Below, one piece after another: positions 17,316 through 25,710 of a DNA stretch of 64,000 nucleotides. Position 1 is the stretch's first letter, and each line of letters begins with the position of its first letter. The DNA is from Ruegeria sp. ANG-R (GTDB taxonomy: Bacteria > Pseudomonadota > Alphaproteobacteria > Rhodobacterales > Rhodobacteraceae). A program made the position numbers and the translations under genes. The stretch is taken from assembly GCF_000813985.1 (NCBI RefSeq), contig NZ_JWLJ01000002.1:248001-312000 (forward strand), given 5' to 3'. The notes under the pieces are model-generated. The model saw only the letters and a list, made by a program, of their open reading frames with translations. It was not told where the DNA came from and ran no database searches.

Positions 17316-17987
17316 TTAGAACACGTGGTGAGTCCCGAGTTCGGTGTAGTTCTGGTTCAATGTCAGATCGGCTTTCCGGCTATTGCCGATGACAAGTTCA
17401 GCATTGGGCAGATCATTCGTCGTTGTACGATCCAACGCGGTTTCCGGATCAAACCCATGCTTGATCCATCGCTGTTGCAGCCTGCTAACAAGTTCTTCCA
17501 ACGTTGGGCTTACAAAAACCGATACGGTAAAGACATCGGCCAAAGATCTCCACGGATCGTCGTCCATCAGAAGGTAGTTTCCTTCTACGACTACAATTGG
17601 CGTTTCAGGATGAACGGCAATGGCGTTGGCGATTGACATATCCAGTTGCCGGTCGAATTTGGGGTGAAACACTTCGTGTTCTGCGGACCGCAGTCCTTTG
17701 ATGGCGGTGCAAAATCCAACCGCGTCGAACGTTTCCGGTGCGCCCTTTCGCGCCAGAGATCCCCTCGCTTCAAGCTGGCGGTTGTCCAGATGGTAACCGT
17801 CCATGGGCACCAGTGTGGCGTGTGGCACCGCCGAGTCCTGTTGCGTGTTAAGCGATCGCACAACCAATCTTGCCAAGGTCGATTTCCCCGAAGCAGGTGG
17901 CCCAGCGATGGCAACGATCGTCCGGCCCCCGACCTGCCTTCGGGAGGAGATCAGGTCGCAAACGCGCTCTACATCCTTTTCGATCAC
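17316..17987 (-). CDS. frcK: FrcK-like P-loop kinase of the sugar uptake operon
   Basis: A 223-residue kinase of the uridine kinase/pantothenate kinase-like P-loop group. Walker A is GPPASGKST (about residues 29-37); further marks are VPMDGYHLD, the RKGAPETFDA substrate segment and the VVVEGNYLL strand. In Sinorhizobium this type is the last gene of the frcBCAK fructose uptake operon, and the order here is the same. It probably phosphorylates an imported sugar or a derivative; the exact substrate is not settled. Its ATG overlaps the frcA stop by 4 bases (ATGA). Confidence 0.82.
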   Translation of the reverse strand: MIEKDVERVCDLISSRRQVGGRTIVAIAGPPASGKSTLARLVVRSLNTQQDSAVPHATLVPMDGYHLDNRQLEARGSLARKGAPETFDAVGFCTAIKGLRSAEHEVFHPKFDRQLDMSIANAIAVHPETPIVVVEGNYLLMDDDPWRSLADVFTVSVFVSPTLEELVSRLQQRWIKHGFDPETALDRTTTNDLPNAELVIGNSRKADLTLNQNYTELGTHHVF

Positions 17988-18766
17988 GCGGCGTCCTCTT
18001 TTGGGGGTTCCTTGGCACCGGTCATGAATGCCACCGCATCGGACATCGTGTAGTCCTTGGGATCGATCGTACAGAGCCGTTTGCCCAGCCGGTGCACATG
18101 GATGCGGTCGGCAACTTCGAAGACATGCGGCATGTTGTGGCTGATCAGGATGATCGGAATGCCGCGCGCCCGCACGTCCTGTATGAGTTCAAGCACTTTG
18201 CGGCTTTCTTTTACCCCCAATGCGGCTGTCGGTTCGTCCATGATGATGAACTTGGTCGCAAACGCGGCGGCGCGTGCAACGGCCACACCCTGCCGCTGGC
18301 CTCCAGACAGAGTCTCGACCGCCTGATTGATCGATTGAACGGTCATCAACCCAAGTTCGGTCAGTTTTTCACGAGCGAACTTCTCCATGGCTGGCCGGTC
18401 GAGCTGACGCAAATACTTGCCCATGAAGCCCTGTTTGCGAATCTCGCGCCCCATGAACATATTGTCCGCAATTGACAGGGCAGGGGACATTGCGAGTTGC
18501 TGATAGACGATCTCGATACCCATGTTTCTGGCGTCAATCGGGGAAGTGAAGTTGATTTTTTTTCCTTCAATCAGAATGTCGCCTTCATCCGGGATCGTGG
18601 CACCACAAATTGCTTTGACGATAGACGATTTCCCGGCACCGTTGTCTCCGATGACTGCGAGAATCTCCCCCTTACGCAACTCAAAGTCGGAATGATCAAT
18701 GGCGGTCACGTGGCCATAACGCTTCACGATCCCACGACCCTGGACGACTGGATTTGTGTCTGACAT
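17984..18766 (-). CDS. frcA: Sugar ABC transporter ATP-binding protein, FrcA-like
   Basis: A 260-residue single-domain ATPase of the fructose/ribose (CUT2) importer family. Walker A is GDNGAGKSS, signature LSGGQRQG, Walker B FIIMDEPTAAL, switch ILISHNM. Most CUT2 ATPases (RbsA, XylG) are double-length at about 500 residues; the single-length form is typical of FrcA. The start overlaps the frcC stop as TGATG. The encoded protein should form a homodimer on two FrcC permeases. Confidence 0.9.
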   Translation of the reverse strand: MSDTNPVVQGRGIVKRYGHVTAIDHSDFELRKGEILAVIGDNGAGKSSIVKAICGATIPDEGDILIEGKKINFTSPIDARNMGIEIVYQQLAMSPALSIADNMFMGREIRKQGFMGKYLRQLDRPAMEKFAREKLTELGLMTVQSINQAVETLSGGQRQGVAVARAAAFATKFIIMDEPTAALGVKESRKVLELIQDVRARGIPIILISHNMPHVFEVADRIHVHRLGKRLCTIDPKDYTMSDAVAFMTGAKEPPKEDAA

Positions 18767-19836
18767 CAGCCCGATACCTTTCTGATCCATTGGTCAACCG
18801 CAACCGCTGCGATGATGAGGAGCCCGATAAGCAGGAAGGTCCATTGCGCATCCGCGCCAAGCAGCCTCAAGCCAAGAGTAAAGACGCCAACGATCAGCGC
18901 TCCAAACAGCGACCCAAGTATGGAGCCGCGCCCGCCGAACAGTGAGATACCTCCAATCACAACAGCGGTGATGCTCTCGATGTTCGCCAGTTGACCTGAT
19001 GTAGGAGAGACCGATCCGATGCGTCCGATCAGAGCCCAGCCAGCAAAGGCACAGATCAGCCCGGACAGCATGTAGACGGACATCAGTGTTCTGTGGACGT
19101 TAACACCGGAGAGTTCGGCGGCCTCGGGATCATCTCCTACAGCATAGACATGCCGGCCCCATGCTGTGTGTTTGAGCGCGTAGGCTAGCACGAAGATCAG
19201 GACGAGCATGAACATGACACCAATGGTAAAGGTTGCCCCGCCGATACTGAACTTGGTGCCGAAGAACTGCAGGAATGGGGCGTTCGCCTCAATGTCCTGA
19301 CTGCGGATGGTCTCGTTTGCGGAATAAAGGAAGTTAGTCGCAAGAACGATCTGCCACATCCCAAGCGTGACGATAAACGGGGGCAGCTTGACGCGGCTCA
19401 CGAGCCAACCATTGATCGCACCAATCGCCGTGCCCATGGCAAGTCCGCATATCACCGCGATTGGAACGGGAATGCCGTACCGGAACGTGAACTGACCCAT
19501 GATGACGGATGAAAACACCATGATCGCCCCCACGCTCAGGTCGATGCCTGCGGTCAGGATAACAAGGCTTTGCGCTGCGGCCACGATGCCGACGATCTGA
19601 ACCTGTTGCAGAATAAGGGTCATCGCAAAGGGCGAGAAAAACTTTGAGCCCAGTAGCAGGCCGAATATCAACATCGCGCCAACCAAAACAATAAGCGGCA
19701 CAAAGGACGGGTTAACATGGAGAAGATGCTGCAGCTTCCCCAGGAAGCCACGCCGATGGTCCTCAAACTCTGCAACAGCTTCTGTCCTGCTCGCAGCAGC
19801 CTCAAACTCCTGGGCGCTTTGGTTTGATTCGGACAT
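18766..19836 (-). CDS. frcC: Sugar ABC transporter permease, FrcC-like
   Basis: A 356-residue CUT2 permease with about ten membrane helices. It shows the CUT2 motifs LTAGIDLSVGAI, the cytoplasmic EAA-like loop AVGDDPEAAELSGVNV and the GGISLFGGRGSILG block. The N-terminus is a 45-residue hydrophilic tail. A strong GGGGGGAA ribosome binding site marks the ATG at 19836; the longer frame's start is too close. It works with FrcB (binding protein) and FrcA. Confidence 0.92.
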   Translation of the reverse strand: MSESNQSAQEFEAAASRTEAVAEFEDHRRGFLGKLQHLLHVNPSFVPLIVLVGAMLIFGLLLGSKFFSPFAMTLILQQVQIVGIVAAAQSLVILTAGIDLSVGAIMVFSSVIMGQFTFRYGIPVPIAVICGLAMGTAIGAINGWLVSRVKLPPFIVTLGMWQIVLATNFLYSANETIRSQDIEANAPFLQFFGTKFSIGGATFTIGVMFMLVLIFVLAYALKHTAWGRHVYAVGDDPEAAELSGVNVHRTLMSVYMLSGLICAFAGWALIGRIGSVSPTSGQLANIESITAVVIGGISLFGGRGSILGSLFGALIVGVFTLGLRLLGADAQWTFLLIGLLIIAAVAVDQWIRKVSG

Positions 19837-19952
19837 TTCCCCCCCTTTCGTGGCTTGCATTGCACCCACGAGGTCAGTTTACAGGAAGTTTCGGTTTGCT
19901 GGTGAAAGGATTGATGAGGCGCAAATGCGCGCCTCACCGTGTTGATCTTTGA

Positions 19953-20972
19953 CTAGCCCCAGCAGAGCTCCAGGCCCTCAGCGACTGAGATCGAGTCCAC
20001 GCCGTCAACAGGTTGGTCGGTAATCAGAGCGACGCCGGTGTCGTAGAAGTCTTTTCCGGGTGTATTCTCAGGCTTCACGCCTTCGTCTGCCCATTTCTTT
20101 ACCGCCTCAACACCCAGTGACGCCATCAACAACGGGTATTGCTGACTGGTGGCACCGATAACCCCGGCTTGCACATTCTGAACACCAGGGCAGCCGCCAT
20201 CGACTGAAACGATTAGCACATCATTTTCACGACCGATTGACTTCAGAGCTTCGTAGGCACCAGCTGCGGCTGGTTCATTGATCGTATGGACGACATTAAT
20301 CGTTGAATCCTTGGCCAGAAGGTTCTCCATGGCACGGCGCCCACCTTCTTCGTTGCCGTCCGTTACGTCGCTTCCGACCAGACGAGCATCAGTTTCGTCG
20401 CCTATGACATTGGGGTCGGCGAGGTCCACTCCGAAGCCATCCAGGAAACCTTGATTGCGCAAAACATCCACGGTTGGTTGGCTGACGTTCAGATCAAGCG
20501 TTGCGATCTTTGCGTCCGCTGCCGCATCTCCCATTTTGGCCTTCGCCCATTGTCCAATCAACAGACCGGCTTTGTAGTTGTCCGTAGCGAAAGTGGCATC
20601 CGCAGAATCGATCGGGCTCAGTGGTGTGTCCAGGGCAATAACCAGAAGCCCTGCGTCGCGCGCCTGCTGCACTGCGGGGACAATCGAGCTTGTGTCAGAA
20701 GCCGTCAGGAGAATCCCCTTTGCGCCATCGAGGATGCAAGTTTCAATAGCCTGAACCTGAGTTTCATGGTCGCCGTCGATTTTACCGGCAAAAGCCTTCA
20801 AGGTCATGCCAAGCTCTTCCGCCTTGGCTGTCGCCCCTTCCTTCATCTTTACGAAGAAGGGGTTGGTGTCGGTCTTCGTGATCAGGCAGACGGTTTCCCC
20901 GGCCGCCTGAGCAGATGCGGCCGCCATTGTGAGTGCGGTCGCTGATGCGGCAAGCTTGAGTAGATTTCTCAT
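19953..20972 (-). CDS. frcB: Sugar ABC transporter substrate-binding protein, FrcB-like
   Basis: A 339-residue periplasmic binding protein of the ribose/fructose type. It has a Sec signal peptide ([20 protein letters not shown]) and then the two-lobed fold: [14 protein letters not shown], the ligand-loop [23 protein letters not shown], the [15 protein letters not shown] hinge and VDGGCPG. By operon context it takes fructose or a similar furanose/pyranose; ligand unproven. GGGAGG precedes the ATG at 20972, whereas the frame 37 codons longer runs through the promoter region. It is the first and probably most highly expressed gene of frcBCAK. Confidence 0.92.
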   Translation of the reverse strand: MRNLLKLAASATALTMAAASAQAAGETVCLITKTDTNPFFVKMKEGATAKAEELGMTLKAFAGKIDGDHETQVQAIETCILDGAKGILLTASDTSSIVPAVQQARDAGLLVIALDTPLSPIDSADATFATDNYKAGLLIGQWAKAKMGDAAADAKIATLDLNVSQPTVDVLRNQGFLDGFGVDLADPNVIGDETDARLVGSDVTDGNEEGGRRAMENLLAKDSTINVVHTINEPAAAGAYEALKSIGRENDVLIVSVDGGCPGVQNVQAGVIGATSQQYPLLMASLGVEAVKKWADEGVKPENTPGKDFYDTGVALITDQPVDGVDSISVAEGLELCWG

Positions 20973-21085
20973 GTTGTCCTCCCGGAAAGTTGTTGCTGTC
21001 CCGCGTGGCGTACCAGCGAGACCCACCTCCATCCTCCAATGCAGGTCGTATTCAGGAAACTGCGATTCTACTCGCCCTGTCAATA

Positions 21086-21106
21086 AATAAATAAAGTTTA
21101 TTTATT
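21086..21106. promoter_or_regulatory. Palindromic operator between frcB and the ROK regulator gene
   Basis: A perfect inverted repeat, AATAAATAAA-G-TTTATTTATT, in the 174-base divergent region. ROK-family repressors bind AT-rich palindromes of this size, and the position (about 40 bases before the regulator gene, 114 before frcB) suits control of both. The surrounding ATAA repeats extend the AT tract. Binding is inferred. Confidence 0.6.
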
Positions 21107-21146
21107 AATTTGCCGGAACGCCTTTTCTTAAGGAAACGAGCTGGTT

Positions 21147-22358
21147 ATGTTCAGTTTCATGGAGAAAGAGGCGCTCAGATTACTGACTGGCGGGGTTAGC
21201 CAACGCGGTGTTCGCGATCACAATGAGCGGCTGATTTTGACAGTTTTACAACGACATGGACCGACTGCAGGAGCGGATGTTGCGCGGCTGACGGGCCTGT
21301 CGCCGCAGACAGTGTCGATCATTCTGCGTAAGCTCGAAAAGGATGAGATTCTAAAGCGCGGCGCCCCTCTGCGGGGGAAAGTCGGAAAACCCTCGATCCC
21401 CATGGAACTGAACCCCGAGGGCATACTTTCGGTTGGAATGAAGATCGGCAGGCGCAGTGCCGATCTGCTTCTGATCGATTTTACAGGCAAGCCTCGTAGT
21501 CAGCTTTCCACGACCTATGATTATCCGCTGCCCGAAGCGGTTTTTGGTTTCCTGGAAACCGGATTGGAAACGCTTCTGGCTGACCAACCGCAGAGGCTTT
21601 GCGATCGCGTGTGCGGGATTGGTATTGGAACTCCGTTTGAACTTTGGAAATGGCACGACCTGTCGGGGCTTGCGGCAAAGAAATTCAGCTCCTGGAAAAA
21701 CGTGAACTTCTTCTCCGAGGTCGCCAAATTCAGCGACCTGCCGGTGTTTGTGGTAAATGACGCGACTGCCGCTTGTCACGCCGAACATCTGTACGGGCGC
21801 GGGGCTGAATATCGCGACTATTTTTACTTCTATATCGGGTCAATGATCGGAGGCGGTGTCGCATTGAACGGTACTGTGTTCGAAGGCAACCAGGGCAACG
21901 CTGGCGCTTTGGGAGCGATGCGCACAACAGGTCCATTGGGTGAGAGCCAGCAACTGATCGACACAGCCTCGCTGTTTCTGCTCGAGGACAGGTTGATCGA
22001 AGCAGATGTCGACCCGGGCATCTTATGGAAGAAGCCGCAGGACTGGAGCAGCATTTCGCGATATGTCGAGCCATGGATCGGCACCACCGCGCAGGAGTTG
22101 GCCAAAGCCGCGTTGTCAATTTGTGCGGTCATCGACTTTGAGGCGATCTTCATCGACGGCGCGTTCCCGTCGGAGGTTCGGGAAGAATTAGTCTCACGTG
22201 TTCGCCGCTATCTGATCAACCAGGATAAACGCGGGCTGATCCCTCCTGTCGTAGAAGCTGCGGCGGTTGGAGAAAACGCCCGAGGTATAGGTGCTGCAAG
22301 TAGCCCAATCTTCCGCCAGTTTCTGTTGAATACCAATGCTGGGCTTTCTGGCATGTAG
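21147..22358 (+). CDS. ROK family transcriptional regulator (FrcR-like)
   Basis: A 403-residue NagC/Mlc-type regulator: an N-terminal winged HTH (about residues 15-80; RDHNERLILTVLQRHGPT, TGLSPQTVSIILRKLE) followed by a sugar-kinase-like ROK domain (GIGIGTPFE, VVNDATAACHAEHLYGRG, YIGSMIGGGVALNG). The zinc motif CxCGxxGC found in many ROK proteins is absent; the segment reads LGAMRTTGPLGES instead. It is divergent from frcBCAK with a palindrome between, so it most likely represses that operon until its sugar ligand appears. Confidence 0.88.
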   Translation: MFSFMEKEALRLLTGGVSQRGVRDHNERLILTVLQRHGPTAGADVARLTGLSPQTVSIILRKLEKDEILKRGAPLRGKVGKPSIPMELNPEGILSVGMKIGRRSADLLLIDFTGKPRSQLSTTYDYPLPEAVFGFLETGLETLLADQPQRLCDRVCGIGIGTPFELWKWHDLSGLAAKKFSSWKNVNFFSEVAKFSDLPVFVVNDATAACHAEHLYGRGAEYRDYFYFYIGSMIGGGVALNGTVFEGNQGNAGALGAMRTTGPLGESQQLIDTASLFLLEDRLIEADVDPGILWKKPQDWSSISRYVEPWIGTTAQELAKAALSICAVIDFEAIFIDGAFPSEVREELVSRVRRYLINQDKRGLIPPVVEAAAVGENARGIGAASSPIFRQFLLNTNAGLSGM

Positions 22359-22902
22359 ACGAAGCTCATCGCGGTCAAATTTTCTAAGCAATAAGGAACC
22401 GCGAACTCCTCTCGAGTTTTAGCTGCCGAGAAGCCGCCCAGCGTAGTAGCCTGTGAGGTAGATCTACCAAGAATCCCCATAAGAGCTGACTTGAAAGTGT
22501 CAGAGGTGGGCACAACAGCGACCATCCCGATCATCAGCGACAGACCAAGGATCAGACCCATTTTGAACTGAAAGGCAGTAACTGAGACAGACCTGCAATA
22601 CCGCCAAACCAAGGTAAGCTTAAACTAAATGACGCAACCATTGCACTGGATGCCGCACGAGGGGTTTCGGCTTTGCGGAAGAATCTTGAGTGTTCGGAAT
22701 TACGGGCGAGTCACTTAAGAGTTAGTTTAGTAAAAGCCGAGCGAGAGTTGTGGCAGTCAATCGATACCCAAGAACGGCTGGCTAGAGATAACAAAAATTT
22801 GTGTAAGCGCATTGCTAACGGGGGCTGAGCTTTGTGAGAACAAGATTACCTTGAGGGCTTACAATAGTATAGGGTTCTTTAGTCTTATTGATAGGGGAAT
22901 GG
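22359..22902. other. Gene-poor 544-base stretch in the islet
   Basis: No supported gene. The minus strand holds a frame of about 50 codons with a hydrophobic segment (MGLILGLSLMIGMVAVVP) starting near 22560, but it runs on into the antisense of the regulator gene. The plus strand has an ATG-less frame (22586-22829) with helical character. Both look like decayed fragments. The DNA is AT-rich compared with the flanks. Confidence 0.5.
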
Positions 22903-23499
22903 ATGCGACAGGACTTCCAAAAACTCAAACTAGAGATGCTGGCCTGTAGGTTGTGTAAAGAACTGCCACTCGGCCCGAGTCCAATTTTCCAACTTGAGGA
23001 ACATGCTAAAATCCTGATTGTTGGTCAGGCTCCTGGCCGTCTAGCTCACTTAAAAAAACGCCCATTTGACGACCCTTCTGGAAATCGGCTGCGGGACTGG
23101 CTGGCTATCGACAGGAGTACGTTTTATGCGGACCCCCGGATCGGTATTTTTCCAATGGGGCTCTGCTTTCCCGGTACGGGCTCTGCTGGTGACAATCCCC
23201 CACCAAAAATCTGTGCAACGACATGGCGTAACAGAGTGTTGCAATCTCTCAAAAATGTCGAGCTTACACTGGTGCTAGGCGCATATGCCATTGCATGGCA
23301 TACGCCTCATCTTAAGGGGCAGAGCGTCACGGGGGCAGTAAAACAATCCTCCACTGGGAGAGGTGACTTTTTTGTGTTGCCGCATCCAAGCCCCAGAAAC
23401 AATAAATGGCTCAAGAAAAACGCATGGTTTGAAGCAGACGTCATTCCAAGAATTCAGAAAAAGGTGAAGCAGGTACTAAATGGATCTGCGAGGAGCTAA
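22903..23499 (+). CDS. Uracil-DNA glycosylase family protein (intact, islet-borne)
   Basis: A 198-residue glycosylase with the complete layout that the broken copy lacks: first cysteine pair in ACRLCKEL, GQAPGRLAHLKKRPF, DPSGNRLRDWL, IGIFPMGLCFPG, PPPKICATTWRNRV (second cysteine pair region), LTLVLGAYAIAWH, and the C-terminal LPHPSPRNNKWLKKN. It should excise uracil from DNA. Composition is more AT-rich than core genes and the protein is clearly diverged from the host copy, so it came in with the islet. AGGGGA precedes the ATG at 22903. It may have taken over from the interrupted gene. Confidence 0.85.
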   Translation: MRQDFQKLKLEMLACRLCKELPLGPSPIFQLEEHAKILIVGQAPGRLAHLKKRPFDDPSGNRLRDWLAIDRSTFYADPRIGIFPMGLCFPGTGSAGDNPPPKICATTWRNRVLQSLKNVELTLVLGAYAIAWHTPHLKGQSVTGAVKQSSTGRGDFFVLPHPSPRNNKWLKKNAWFEADVIPRIQKKVKQVLNGSARS

Positions 23500-23615
23500 G
23501 AGAAGCGTCGCAGGATAACCACTGGTAAGAAACGACCTATAGTTTATTACTCTCAGCAGTTAATAAGTTAACTATATATTTATGGATTTAACAGGATTGT
23601 GGGCGTTTTGCAGGT

Positions 23616-23792
23616 ATGTACAACTTGGTCTTTCCCGGATTTAACGAGCGCAAGGCGGATCTGCCTCCGCCACCGATATGTGGTTGCACCTGGCATAACA
23701 GGGTGATGGCAACGCTGGGCGACGTGCCGCTGACGATCCTTGTCGGCGGTTACGCGCATAAATACCATTTGGGTGCAAGAGGTTTTGAATGA
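23616..23792 (+). pseudogene. Uracil-DNA glycosylase, internal/C-terminal fragment
   Basis: A 58-codon frame reading FPGFNERKADLPPPPICGC, TWHNRV, LTILVGGYAHKYHLGARG. This is the middle of a uracil-DNA glycosylase, starting exactly where the fragment at 16954-17244 breaks off. It stops after about 58 codons and lacks the PLPHPS-x-RN end, so a second deletion has occurred. The last codons overlap the start of the SseB-like gene as ATGA, so it may still be read as a leader of that gene. The four codons MYNL before FPG are junction sequence. Confidence 0.8.
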
Positions 23793-24577
23793 CTGACGCG
23801 ACAGCCCTGGATGCTGCACATGCCACCATGCAGGCGGCTCCGGAAGATGATGCCGCAAGATTGCGATTCTTCGAAAGACTGGCCGACAGCGAGTTGTTCC
23901 TGATGCTCAGCGAAGAAGCGAAGGACGAGAACATCTCGCCCGAGCTGTTCGATGTGGCCGATGGGCGTTTCGTGCTGGCCTTTGATCTCGAGGAACGGTT
24001 GGCGGAATTCGCGGGGCGGCCGGTTCCTTATGTGGCCCTGTCCGGTCGCGTTCTTGCCGGGATGTTGTCAGGGCAGGGGGTCGGGCTGGGTCTGAATCTT
24101 GAGACAGCACCGTCATCAATGCTGATTCCGTCCAAGGCGCTGGGCTGGTTGACGAACACATTGCAGCACGGTCCTCGGGAGGTGCGGCAGCGGCTGGCTG
24201 AATTTCACCCGCCCACAGGTCTGCCGGACAGTCTGCTGACCGCGCTTGATGCCAAGCTGGCGACTGCGGCGGGTCTTGCGGCCGCTGCATTTTTGGTTGG
24301 AACGAAAGCCGATGATGGTGGTCGGGGCCACCTTTTGGGTTTTGTGTCTGCGGCAGAAGGCGCGCAGCCTGCGCTGGCTCGTGCGGTTTCGGAAGCACTG
24401 ACCTTCTCGGGGATCGAGGCGGGGGCGCTGGATGTCGGGTTCTTCGACCCGGATGAACCGGCCGCCGCTGCGCTGTCGAAGGTCGGGCTTCGGTTCGATT
24501 TGCCTCAACCACAGGCGCCAAGAATGGAAAGGGCCGCTCCGGGCAGTGATCCGGAGCGGCCCCCAATTCTAAAATGA
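23789..24577 (+). CDS. SseB family protein
   Basis: A 262-residue protein with an SseB N-terminal domain (about residues 5-115: RLRFFERLADSELFLMLSEEA, RFVLAFDLEERLAEFAG, YVALSGRVLAGML, GLGLNLETAPSSMLIP). The C-terminal half is Ala/Leu-rich. In E. coli SseB is a little-understood factor that affects serine-sensitive enzymes; the cell role here is unknown. An AGAGG site lies inside the glycosylase remnant, 6 bases before the ATG. The last 15 codons are overlapped by the terminator hairpin of convergent yghU. Confidence 0.82.
   Translation: MTDATALDAAHATMQAAPEDDAARLRFFERLADSELFLMLSEEAKDENISPELFDVADGRFVLAFDLEERLAEFAGRPVPYVALSGRVLAGMLSGQGVGLGLNLETAPSSMLIPSKALGWLTNTLQHGPREVRQRLAEFHPPTGLPDSLLTALDAKLATAAGLAAAAFLVGTKADDGGRGHLLGFVSAAEGAQPALARAVSEALTFSGIEAGALDVGFFDPDEPAAAALSKVGLRFDLPQPQAPRMERAAPGSDPERPPILK
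24531..24562 (-). terminator. Terminator of yghU, lying inside the end of the SseB-like gene
   Basis: A perfect 12-bp stem, GGGCCGCTCCGG / CCGGAGCGGCCC, with an 8-base loop. On the minus strand it is followed by TTTCC after the yghU stop; on the plus strand it is coding sequence of the SseB-like gene. Confidence 0.75.
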
Positions 24578-24590
24578 GACAGAAAGCAGT

Positions 24591-25466
24591 TTAGTCCGCT
24601 GCTTCAAGCTTATCCTGCGTGCGTGTTTCAAAATCGCTGGCGTCATGACGTTCATGCAATTGCGTGTGGGGCTCACCAAAGGGGCGGTTGACCATGCGAC
24701 CGCGTTGAACAGCCGGACGGGCGTCAACGGCCTTGGCCCACCGCATAACGTTTTCATAGCTTTCGACATCGAGGAATTCTGCGGCATCATAAAGACGGCC
24801 CAGAACCAGTTGCCCGTACCACGGCCAGATTGCCATGTCGGCAATAGAATAATCCTCTCCGGCAATATAGGTTTTCTCGGCCAACTCCCGATCCAACACA
24901 TCCAGTTGACGCTTGGCTTCCATGGCAAAACGATCAATGGGGTATTGCCATTTCTCGGGCGCATAAGCGTAGAAGTGGCCAAAACCGCCGCCCAGATAAG
25001 GGGCGCTGCCCATCTGCCAGAACAGCCAGTTCATTACCTCGGTTCGCTCGGGGCCGCTTTCGGGAAGAAATTCACCGAATTTTTCGGCCAGATGCAGCAG
25101 GATCGAGGCGCTTTCGAACACACGCACGGGCGCTTCGCCTGAATGGTCCCATAATGCGGGAATTTTTGAGTTGGGATTGGCTCCGACGAAACCGGAACTG
25201 AACTGGTCACCCTCGCCGATGTTGATCAGCCAGGCGTTATACTCGGCCCCGGTATGGCCGCGCGCCAGCAGTTCTTCGAGCATCACGGTAACCTTGACGC
25301 CGTTGGGGGTGGCCAGAGAATACAGTTGAAGCGGGTGTTTCCCGACGGGAAGATCCTTGTCATGGGTGGCCCCGGCAATGGGCCGGTTGATATTGGCAAA
25401 TTGCCCGCCGCTTTCGCTGTCCCATGTCCAGACCTTTGGAGGGGTATAGGTGGATTGTTCGCTCAT
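24591..25466 (-). CDS. yghU: Glutathione S-transferase family protein YghU
   Basis: A 291-residue GST of the Nu class (YghU/YfcG), which acts as a disulfide-bond reductase using two glutathione molecules. N-terminal extension with TPPKVWTWDSESGGQFANINRPIAGATHDK, then the thioredoxin-like domain (LYSLATPNGVKVTVMLEELLARG, GFVGANPNSKIPAL with the cis-Pro, FESASILLHLAEKFG), then the helical C-terminal domain (EDYSIADMAIWPWYG). Length matches E. coli YghU (288). I use ATG 25466; the longer frame adds MQERHE over the ribosome binding site. Confidence 0.93.
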   Translation of the reverse strand: MSEQSTYTPPKVWTWDSESGGQFANINRPIAGATHDKDLPVGKHPLQLYSLATPNGVKVTVMLEELLARGHTGAEYNAWLINIGEGDQFSSGFVGANPNSKIPALWDHSGEAPVRVFESASILLHLAEKFGEFLPESGPERTEVMNWLFWQMGSAPYLGGGFGHFYAYAPEKWQYPIDRFAMEAKRQLDVLDRELAEKTYIAGEDYSIADMAIWPWYGQLVLGRLYDAAEFLDVESYENVMRWAKAVDARPAVQRGRMVNRPFGEPHTQLHERHDASDFETRTQDKLEAAD

Positions 25467-25710
25467 CTCATGCCTTTCCTGCATCTCTTGGCCAACGGGC
25501 CGCTGCTCCCACAGCTAATATTGCAGAACTCAAAGTCCAACCCCGGATGCGGTGAGATATCTGTAACATTTCACCCGGATCGCCTCACGAAATCCCATTC
25601 GTTTTCACAGCGGCGCGAGTGGGCCTTCGCGCCGGGTCAAAATCACCTATTGTCTGTGCAGGCCCGCAACTCGGGTGCCTGAAAACCGTTAGGACATGAG
25701 GATAAATCAC

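Larger units (their letters stand above)
17226..23615. mobile_element. Sugar-uptake islet inserted in a uracil-DNA glycosylase gene
   Basis: The stretch between the two pieces of the broken glycosylase gene holds frcK, frcA, frcC, frcB (minus strand), a divergent ROK regulator, about 540 bases without a supported gene, and an intact second glycosylase gene. I see no transposase, recombinase, tRNA or clear direct repeat at the ends, so the mechanism is unknown; recombination of a linear fragment is a plausible guess. The right part (22.4-23.6 kb) is visibly more AT-rich than the flanking core genes. Confidence 0.6.

Noticed and set aside
17870-18475. 201-codon plus-strand ORF opposite frcA
   Set aside because: Antisense of a complete ABC ATPase gene.
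22208-22612. 134-codon minus-strand ORF at the end of the ROK regulator gene
   Set aside because: More than a third is antisense of the regulator; the rest has one hydrophobic segment but no start site support. Kept only as a possible scar.
17200-23640. Direct repeats at the ends of the sugar islet
   Set aside because: Compared both junctions by eye: only a similar GGC[AG]TTTTG at each side, too short and imperfect to claim as a target duplication.
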